Source: Candidatus Aerophobota bacterium | Lineage (GTDB): Bacteria; Aerophobota; Aerophobia; Aerophobales; JAGGXI01 | Length of the DNA: 28,050 bases | Reading direction: 5' to 3' | Assembly: GCA_021163155.1 (NCBI GenBank) | Contig: JAGGXI010000039.1 | Location: forward strand, 1-28,050 | Shown: in pieces, positions 22,754 to 28,050 of the stretch | Layout: each line of letters starts with the position of its first letter | How positions within the stretch are numbered: position 1 is the first letter of the stretch | Notes under the pieces: generated by a model | The model's input: only the letters and a program-made list of their open reading frames with translations | Told to the model about the DNA's origin: nothing | Databases searched by the model: none | Translations under genes and position numbers: made by a program

Positions 22754-23122
22754 ATGCCAGACAGAGGGGATGTTAAAGAAAAAGTAAAGAAGATCGTTAA
22801 AGTTTTGCCTGAATTAAATTGTGGCAAATGTGGGTTTGATAATTGTGGAAAGTTTGCTAGAGCGGTAGCTGAAGAAAGAGCACCATGTTATGGTTGCGTT
22901 AGTGGCGGACCTTCAGTAGCCAACAAAGTGTGTGAGATTATGGAGGTGAGAGTTCCTGGAATAGCAAAGATTCCAGCTGACTATCCTGGATTTCCTCAAC
23001 CTGGAATAGCAAGTAGTCGGATGAATAGAGACCGAGGTAGAGGCCCGGGTGGGAGCCAGGGCATGAGGCGTCGCCCTGGTAGCGGTAAAGGTTTTGGTCG
23101 AAGAAGGGGCAAAGGTTTTTAA
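22754..23122 (+). CDS. 4Fe-4S domain protein with Arg/Gly-rich tail
   Basis: A 122-residue protein. Cysteines C23, C26, C31 (in LNCGKCGFDNCGKFARA), C45 and C48 (in APCYGC) and C60 follow the putative 4Fe-4S domain of RnfB/CO-dehydrogenase accessory type. Residues 90-122 are a low-complexity tail rich in Arg and Gly (RDRGRGPGG, RRRPGSGKGF), which suggests binding to nucleic acid or a flexible link. Such Gly-rich tails recall the small proteins found near NifX-like genes. AAGGTG precedes the ATG. It may pass clusters or electrons to the upstream NifX-fusion protein (inference). Confidence 0.8.
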   Translation: MPDRGDVKEKVKKIVKVLPELNCGKCGFDNCGKFARAVAEERAPCYGCVSGGPSVANKVCEIMEVRVPGIAKIPADYPGFPQPGIASSRMNRDRGRGPGGSQGMRRRPGSGKGFGRRRGKGF

Positions 23123-23193
23123 AAATCCCAAAGTGCAGAATAAGAAAAAAGAAGTAGTTATTGGTAAAGAGCTAATTCTCTAAAAGGAAACTG

Positions 23194-23940
23194 ATGCGAG
23201 CGAATAAAGTGGCTATGGCTATTTCAAAAGGGGTGAGGTTTTTAAGAAGACAACAGCGCAACTGGAAAGTTACAGTAGCGCGTATTTCTTTAAGGACATT
23301 GATTTATAAGACAGTTTTCCCTTACCAATCTGTTTATACTATGGGTTTAGGTGCTACTGCTACCCAGCTGGGTATTGTTAATACTGTGGGAATGGGCATC
23401 GCTGGCCTACTGAGTCCATTTACCGGATGGCTCATTGACAGAATTGGACAATTATCATCGTCGCTATGGTAGCATACTGGTTGAGAGATTCAACAAGTAT
23501 ACACAGTTGTGGTACTGTCTGTGCGAATTCCCCTGGCAAATAAGGACCGTGCAACTGGTATGAGTTTCTGTGAGACTCTTGCCGCAGGACTGCTGGGAAT
23601 GACGGGTCCCATGATTGGTGCTTTGCTAATTGCAAGTTTTAGTGGTATAAATGTAGAGGGTATAAGATCTTTGTTTTTTATTAGTCTCCTGGCCACTATC
23701 GGCACGTTTTTTCTTATACTTACTCAACTATCCAACCAGAAGTGGAAAAACAAAGATGAGGGTAAATCTGGCCTCTTTGGAGGTCTTTCTCAACTATTCA
23801 AGCAAGGACACAACTTAAAGCGATGGGTTGTTATCGCCTCTATAGGATGGCTTACAATGGGTATGGTCTTTCCCTTTACCCAGGTTTTCGCTTATGAGGT
23901 CAAAGGAGCTAACCAATATAGAGAAAAAGAAGTAAAGTAG
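23194..23940 (+). pseudogene. Major facilitator superfamily transporter, broken
   Basis: Open pieces in different frames together resemble one MFS transporter. The first (23194-23472) holds TM helices ending FTGWLIDRIG, the A-motif region, and then stops. The middle (about 23460-23530) reads MVAYWLRDST in yet another frame. The second large piece (from about 23530) reads LANKDRATGMSFCETLAAG and runs to FPFTQVFAYEVKGANQY near 23917, where MFS similarity ends with about half of the transporter missing. At least two frameshifts and a 3' truncation make it a pseudogene. It may once have resembled the intact transporter that follows. Confidence 0.75.
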
Positions 23941-24051
23941 GGAAAAGGGTAAAACCTGCAACCGAGGATATTATAAACAGGATATACCAGATCTTCACCG
24001 AAAAAGCCCGAAAACAAAAATGTTGTTATGTTAAAGTTGGGAGCACTAACA

Positions 24052-25323
24052 ATGAAAAGTAACGTAAAGACTTTAAGTGAAAAAAATGGAAAGCTAAAAT
24101 GGAATTTCGCCATGGGTCTTTTACATGGGATGCTCTTTACTGGGGGAATGGGATTTAGCGATCCCAACACTGTTCTTCCTATATTTATAAATAGTTTAAC
24201 TAATTCTAAAGTCCTCCTCGGACTTTTTGCCTCCACTATCGAAGCCAGAGGTTCCTTTTCCCGGCTAGGTAGTGTTTTACCTCAATTATTTGTAGCCAGT
24301 AAATTAGAGAACAAACCTCACAAAAAACCTCTACTGGTAATGGCTATCACGATCCGGGCACTATCCTGGGGCGCCTTGGCTGGCCTGGTCTTTTTTTTGA
24401 ACAATTCCCAATTTCTTCTTCTTTCTTCTTTTTTACTCCTTACACTTTTCACCTTCATGGGAGGGGTAGCTAATATACCTTTTATGGACATATGGGGAAA
24501 AGCTATACCCTCTCATTTAAGGGGAAGGTTTTTCGGATATCGGCAAATTTTTGGCGGACTTTTAGCTATAGGTGCAGGATTAGTGACTAAACAGATCTTG
24601 AGTAATAAGGAAATAATCTTTCCTAAAAATTTCGCTTTTTTATTTTTTCTCACCTTTATTTTTATAAGTTTTTCTTACCTTGCTTTAGGGTCAGTAAAAG
24701 AACCAATAGAAGAAGTGCATAAAGATTCAATAAAATTTGGACAGTTTTTAAGGAAAGCCATAGTAACTTTAAAAAGCGATAGGAATTACCAGAAATTTCT
24801 TCTCGTTCGATTCTTAAACGGAGCAGGCAGTTTATCCTTACCTTTTTATGTTATTTACGCCAAAGACATTCTTAAAATAAGCCTTGGTATGGTGGGAATT
24901 TTTATCTCAGCGCAAATGGTGGGTGGGTTACTGTCTAATTTTTTATGGTCATATATATCTGATTATATTGGTAACAGGAAGGTTATCCAGATAAGTTTAA
25001 TTACGAGTCTTCTTACACCAATTGCTGCTCTTTTAGTCAGTCCAAATTTATCCTTTCTTTTTATTTTGGTATTTGTTTCAGCTGGTTTTTGCATAAATGG
25101 AAGCAGAATAGGTTATACCAATTACTTATTGGATGTTTCTCCTGCTAAAAAGCGACCGACCTATATAGGATTAAATAGTACTTTCCTTGCACCAGCAGCT
25201 TTTTTCCCCTTAATTGGCGGGGTAGTGCTTCAATATACTTCTTTTGTATACCTTTTTATTTTAACCGCTCTATTTATTCTCACAAGCTTTTTATTAAGTT
25301 TTAAGCTGGAAGAATCCAGGTAA
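24052..25323 (+). CDS. Major facilitator superfamily transporter
   Basis: A 423-residue protein with about 12 hydrophobic helices and a central hydrophilic loop around residues 205-230, typical of MFS. Segments include NFAMGLLHGMLFTGGMGF, PSHLRGRFFGYRQIFGG (a cytoplasmic Arg-rich loop of the MFS type) and WSYISDYIGNRKVIQISL (motif A in the second half). The substrate is unknown. ATG 24052 has GGGAG 8 bases upstream and is preferred to an in-frame ATG at 24028 with no ribosome site. The stop codon directly abuts a MITE-like element. It follows the MFS pseudogene, which suggests a former tandem pair. Confidence 0.88.
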   Translation: MKSNVKTLSEKNGKLKWNFAMGLLHGMLFTGGMGFSDPNTVLPIFINSLTNSKVLLGLFASTIEARGSFSRLGSVLPQLFVASKLENKPHKKPLLVMAITIRALSWGALAGLVFFLNNSQFLLLSSFLLLTLFTFMGGVANIPFMDIWGKAIPSHLRGRFFGYRQIFGGLLAIGAGLVTKQILSNKEIIFPKNFAFLFFLTFIFISFSYLALGSVKEPIEEVHKDSIKFGQFLRKAIVTLKSDRNYQKFLLVRFLNGAGSLSLPFYVIYAKDILKISLGMVGIFISAQMVGGLLSNFLWSYISDYIGNRKVIQISLITSLLTPIAALLVSPNLSFLFILVFVSAGFCINGSRIGYTNYLLDVSPAKKRPTYIGLNSTFLAPAAFFPLIGGVVLQYTSFVYLFILTALFILTSFLLSFKLEESR

Positions 25324-25584
25324 TGTCAACCAACTTTTGCAGGAAACTCATCTTATTAGATTTTTATAATATCTTACAATCCGTAATATTTGCATTAATA
25401 ATGATCTATGTAAGAAGAGAAAGATTAATTTCAAAATCACAAATATCACATTTAAGCTGTAGTTATCCTTGCACTATCAAGATTGATTGGTAAAGTAAGG
25501 TAGCCGCAACCTTCAGGTTGCGCTGTTTTACGCAGGCTCTGAGCCTCGCGGCTACCATTTTTTTCGTGCAAAAGTTGGTTGTCA
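25324..25584. mobile_element. MITE-like element, copy 2 (uninterrupted)
   Basis: A 261-bp non-coding element with terminal inverted repeats TGTCAACCAACTTTTGCAGG (25324-25343) and CGTGCAAAAGTTGGTTGTCA (25565-25584), matching at 18 of 20 positions. The interior is similar to copy 1 at 10072-10517, including the segments around ATTAGATTTTT and GATCTATGTAA, and a REP-like hairpin (25499-25556). It begins right at the stop codon of the MFS gene. No transposase is present, so it would depend on one elsewhere. Confidence 0.8.
25499..25556. repeat. REP-like hairpin inside the MITE
   Basis: GGTAGCCGC (25499-25507) and GCGGCTACC (25548-25556) form the outer stem. Inside are GCAACCT TC AGGTTGC and AGGCTC T GAGCCT hairpins. 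It is the compact version of the cluster at 10344-10490. Confidence 0.75.
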
Positions 25585-25646
25585 AATAAAAAATGAAAGA
25601 TTCTTGCAAAGATAGATAAAAAGAATTAGGGTTTCCTCCCCCTTGA

Positions 25647-25760
25647 GGGATGGGGGTTATATCAGGGAGAAAAACATTCCAAAAGCCAATGAAGGAAGGA
25701 ATCATAATATTCAATGCAATACAGGATGTTTATCTTGCTAACGAAGTAACAGTGGTTTAG
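25647..25760 (+). pseudogene. 3' fragment of a second class I aldolase gene
   Basis: Thirty-seven codons and a stop read [18 protein letters not shown] and on to [11 protein letters not shown]. This matches the end of the intact fbaB (17352-18404) with few changes; nucleotide identity is near complete over about 80 bases and lower over the last 30. The 5' part is gone and the upstream flank is the MITE-like element. It is a relic of a duplicated or related fba gene. Confidence 0.8.
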
Positions 25761-25837
25761 AAGAGAAGAGGAGATCGGGCCTTGAAATGTAAATTAACAA
25801 TCAATCAGAGAATTGTAAGCCATAAATGGAAAGCTAA

Positions 25838-26611
25838 ATAGGACAATATCAGCACGATGTTGATCAAAACAGATTAAAGGAGAGCCTTGATAAGGTAGTA
25901 GAAAGCAGTGTGAATCTGGTAGGGGTTAATCTAAACACAGCAAGTAAACACTTACTGACCTATATTTCTGGATTAGGGCCTCAATTAGCCCAAAATATTG
26001 TTGATTATCGAAAAGAAAATGGACTATTTCAGTCGAGGGAAGAGTTAAAGAAAATTCCCCGGTTAGGTAATAAGGCATTTGAGCAATGTGCAGGATTTTT
26101 ACGTATACAAGATGCGAAAAATCCTTTGGATAATAGTGCTGTTCATCCAGAAAGTTATCATATTGTGGAACAAATGGCAAAAGATATGGAAATTTCTATT
26201 CCTGAATTGTTGAATAATGAGGCATTAAGAAATGAAATAAAGATAAAGAACTACGTAACCGAGCAGGCAGGTTTGCCAACATTGATTGATATTATGGATG
26301 AATTAGCAAAACCGAGTAGAGATCCAAGAAAAAAAATAAGAGTGTTTGAGTTTGCAAAAGAGATACACAAAATTGAAGATATAAAAGTTGGGATGGTTTT
26401 ACCAGGAATTGTAACGAATATTACTAATTTCGGAGTTTTTGTTGATGTTGGAGTTAAACAGGATGGTTTAGTGCATATTTCACAATTGACAAACAAATTT
26501 GTTGGTAACCCGGCAGATATTGTTCAATTACAACAATATGTGAAAGTAAAGGTGATGGATATAGACACAGATAGAAGGAGAATATCATTGTCAATGAAGG
26601 ATTTGACATAA
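25838..26611 (+). pseudogene. tex: C-terminal third of Tex (transcription accessory protein)
   Basis: The open frame begins just after a TAA and reads GQYQHDVDQNRLKESLDKVV, which is internal sequence of Tex proteins. It then has the helix-hairpin-helix region (NTASKHLLTYISGLGPQLAQ, REELKKIPRLGNKAFEQCAGFLRI) and a full C-terminal S1 domain (VGMVLPGIVTNITNFGVFVD, ISLSMKDL). Tex binds nucleic acids; here about 500 residues (YqgF and N-terminal helical domains) are missing. The first usable start is GTG 25910, giving 233 residues, so an S1-HhH fragment might still be made. The break lies next to the fba fragment. Confidence 0.8.
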
Positions 26612-26667
26612 TTTCTGTACAAAAAAGTAATTTTAATAAATATTGGCTCAAAAAATACTTTTGGGGA

Positions 26668-27018
26668 TTATTGAATAATGATTAATATAATTATTAACCA
26701 AATGATAAAAAGCAACCCGAAAGCAATACTGAGACCGACTCGAGCATAAATTTTAGATTTTAAGTCATTCCAGAGTAATACGAATCCTACCGGAGGAAAT
26801 ATAAATAAAAGCAATATTGCAAACCATTTCTTATGATACCATTTACTTTTTCTTTTTCCTATTCCGTATGGATATGTATAATAAAAAGTAGTGTTGCATT
26901 TTGGGCAATCCACCTTTAAGGTAGATCTTATTTGGGGAATGCGAAGTTTTTGTTGACAATCTGGATTAGGGCAGATTACAATTATCTTTTTCTCAGAATT
27001 AAATTTATGAGGTCTCAT
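26668..27018 (-). CDS. Zinc-ribbon membrane protein
   Basis: A 116-residue protein with an N-terminal zinc ribbon (CPNPDCQQKLRIP and VDCPKCNTTFYYTYP: four cysteines as CX4C and CX2C) followed by a KRKSKWYHKKW linker and two hydrophobic helices separated by a short charged loop (WNDLKSKIYARVG). The N-terminus is probably cytoplasmic. The family is of unknown role; such MJ0042-like ribbons occur in many bacteria. AAGGAG lies upstream of the ATG at 27018. Confidence 0.75.
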   Translation of the reverse strand: MRPHKFNSEKKIIVICPNPDCQQKLRIPQIRSTLKVDCPKCNTTFYYTYPYGIGKRKSKWYHKKWFAILLLFIFPPVGFVLLWNDLKSKIYARVGLSIAFGLLFIIWLIIILIIIQ

Positions 27019-27087
27019 GAAATCTATTTCTCCTTAACTTCCTCGATTTTCAAACACTCCATTATAGAGAGCATATTTTTGGCAATT

Positions 27088-27120
27088 TGTCAACCAAGTT
27101 TTGTAGGAAAATTCTTTTAT
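27088..27120. mobile_element. Degenerate MITE end
   Basis: TGTCAACCAAGTTTTGTAGG and the following AAAATTCTTTTAT match the left end of the MITE-like family with a few changes. The rest of the element is absent. The surrounding gap (27019-27486) holds only repeat scars. Confidence 0.65.
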
Positions 27121-27127
27121 AAGGCAG

Positions 27128-27147
27128 GGAACGGTCGCGATCGTTTC
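27128..27147. repeat. G/C-rich near-perfect palindrome
   Basis: AACGGTCGCGATCGTT (27130-27145) is palindromic except for one G/T pair, which would wobble-pair in RNA. It stands out from the surrounding A/T-rich sequence and may be a REP-like or protein-binding site. Its function is unknown. Confidence 0.45.
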
Positions 27148-27320
27148 TCAATAAAAGTGGCTTAAATAGAGGCCTAATTCAGCGATAAAATGAGTGAGAT
27201 AGTAAAAATATCATTATAAAATTAAAATGGTCAAATTACGGCTAATTTGCCTCTTTTTTAAGGATAAAGAAGGTTGACTGAGGAAAAAAAGAGCATATTA
27301 TATAAAAAAAGGATTAAATA

Positions 27321-27348
27321 GTGAGACGTGGAACGTGAGAGGTGAGAC
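27321..27348. repeat. Four tandem heptamers
   Basis: GTGAGAC, GTGGAAC, GTGAGAG and GTGAGAC stand head to tail. Units lack spacers, so this is a short tandem repeat rather than a CRISPR. Confidence 0.65.
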
Positions 27349-27430
27349 ATAAAAAGCAAAAATGCAGGATTAGAGAGAAGACAAGACTCCTTGCCTGAAA
27401 TCGGTGTAATCAGAGAAATCAAGAAAAAAC

Positions 27431-27453
27431 GCAGGATAAATCCTGCGGCTACC
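27431..27453. repeat. REP-like half unit
   Basis: GCAGGA TAAA TCCTGC forms a perfect 6-bp hairpin followed by GGCTACC, matching the right part of the GGTAGCCGC-type repeats seen at 10344 and 25499. Confidence 0.6.
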
Positions 27454-27486
27454 AGAGACAAGCAACAATATTTTTAAGAGAAACTT

Positions 27487-27783
27487 ATGCAAATGCGGAA
27501 AACAGAAGATGGAATTATCTTTAAAGTAAAAGTGCAGCCCAAGGCTTCAAAAAATGGGATTGCTGGTTTATATCAAGATTCGTTGAAGATAAGACTTACT
27601 GCTCCTCCCGTAGAGGGAAAAGCAAATAAAGCCCTCATAGATTTTTTATCCGGTTGGTTAGGAGTAAAAAAATCCCGGTTAAAAATTGTTAGTGGGCATC
27701 TCAGTAAAATAAAACTTATTGAAGTAGTGGGGGAGGAGAAAGATTTAATACAAAAAATTAAAAAGATAACAAAACAAAAATGA
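27487..27783 (+). CDS. DUF167 / YggU family protein
   Basis: A 98-residue protein of the small alpha/beta DUF167 family: VKVQPKASKNGIAGL, KIRLTAPPVEGKANKALIDFL, then KSRLKIVSGHLSKIKLIEV. The conserved APPVEGKANKAL signature is intact. Family function is unknown; its genes often lie near yggT and cell-division genes, which are not seen here before the window ends. It starts at ATG 27487 within a leader containing the REP-like unit. Confidence 0.92.
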   Translation: MQMRKTEDGIIFKVKVQPKASKNGIAGLYQDSLKIRLTAPPVEGKANKALIDFLSGWLGVKKSRLKIVSGHLSKIKLIEVVGEEKDLIQKIKKITKQK

Positions 27784-27796
27784 TAATGACCATTTT
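27776..27796 (+). terminator. Possible weak terminator hairpin
   Basis: AAAAATG (27776-27782), a 7-base loop and CATTTTT (27790-27796) overlap the stop codon of the DUF167 gene and end in T residues. The stem is A/T-rich, so termination would be weak. Confidence 0.3.
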
Positions 27797-27958
27797 TATT
27801 TTCATAAAAAGTAAAGTTAAAGGAAAAGATTAATTTTACTCTCAGCAAATTTTACGCCGGCCACTCTTTCCGATTTTTATAATCAAATTTTAAAATCGAG
27901 TTAATTATTTCTTGCCAGATTCTCTAAATATTAATTTTTCATTTCAGAAGTTAAATTT

Positions 27959-27981
27959 AAAATAAAATTTAATTTTATTTT
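27959..27981. repeat. A/T-only perfect inverted repeat
   Basis: AAAATAAAAT, loop TTA, ATTTTATTTT: a 10-bp perfect stem in the gene-free A/T-rich end of the window (27784-28050). A perfect TATAAT occurs downstream at 28034-28039 and may belong to a promoter of a gene beyond the edge, but no well-spaced -35 was seen. Confidence 0.4.
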
Positions 27982-28050
27982 ATTGAAGTTAAAGTAGTAT
28001 AAAATAATTAAAGCAAAAATTAAATTTTTACTCTATAATAGTGTTTAAAT

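Noticed and set aside
24028-24051. ATG 24028 as start of the intact MFS transporter
   Set aside because: It has no ribosome site; GGGAG is correctly spaced before ATG 24052.
23921-24062. Open frame of about 45 codons between the MFS pseudogene and the intact MFS gene
   Set aside because: It has no start codon, no ribosome site and no recognisable similarity, and it overlaps the start of the next gene.
27983-28003. TTGAAG plus TATAAA as a promoter near the window end
   Set aside because: The spacing is only about 9 bases, too short for a sigma-70 promoter.

Overview
The window looks like a piece of a low-GC bacterial chromosome. Genes have strong AGGAGG-type ribosome sites, frequent TTG/GTG starts and 4-base overlaps, and run in short operons on both strands. 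No phage, plasmid, rRNA, tRNA or CRISPR array was recognised. The gene content suggests an anaerobic, possibly thermophilic or subsurface, poorly cultured lineage: a THEP1-type NTPase, a two-domain protein resembling the di-myo-inositol-phosphate solute enzyme of hyperthermophiles, a class I FbaB aldolase, a CoA-disulfide-reductase-like flavoenzyme, relics of CO-dehydrogenase maturation genes (cooT, cooC) and Fe-S/NifX-type proteins. The taxon cannot be named from the sequence alone.

Layout. 1-2024: a 27-residue secreted-looking peptide with a near-perfect Shine-Dalgarno, then a multi-TM HD-GYP cyclic-di-GMP phosphodiesterase overlapping a DUF5317 membrane protein. This compact module looks like a peptide/second-messenger signalling unit and is the best candidate here for an undescribed system. 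2233-3774: a PilT ATPase and a small membrane protein. 3775-6561: recX convergent with a dut-rnz pair, the block being flanked on both sides by octamer repeat arrays. 6562-9923: a glycosyltransferase, a flavodoxin and the inositol-phosphate cytidylyltransferase/CDP-alcohol transferase fusion. 9924-10656: no gene, but a MITE-like element with another repeat nested in it. 10657-12516: THEP1 NTPase (apparent ATT start) and the flavoenzyme. 12658-16017: an EndoQ-like PHP nuclease fused to a UvrD helicase. 16093-19186: a small zinc-ribbon-like protein, a metallo-beta-lactamase-fold protein, an unknown ORF, class I aldolase and a DUF374 acyltransferase.

19220-26611 is a gene graveyard mixed with live genes: orphan HicB, a 50-codon relic-like ORF, a possible OsmC start, frameshifted cooT, the first codons of cooC joined to a 5'-truncated DUF1684 gene, a broken MFS transporter, a second 3' end of the aldolase gene, and the last third of tex. 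Among these sit apparently intact genes: two methyltransferases (one fused to a NifX-like domain), a DUF59 protein, an Fe-S protein with an Arg/Gly tail and an MFS transporter. 26668-28050 holds a zinc-ribbon membrane protein, a DUF167 protein and more repeat scars.

At least three dispersed repeat types occur: a TIR-bounded MITE-like family, a roughly 90-100 bp element around GAGGCCTCTGAAAAACC, and GGTAGCCGC REP-like hairpins. Several of them sit at the edges of broken genes, which suggests that they contributed to the rearrangements.
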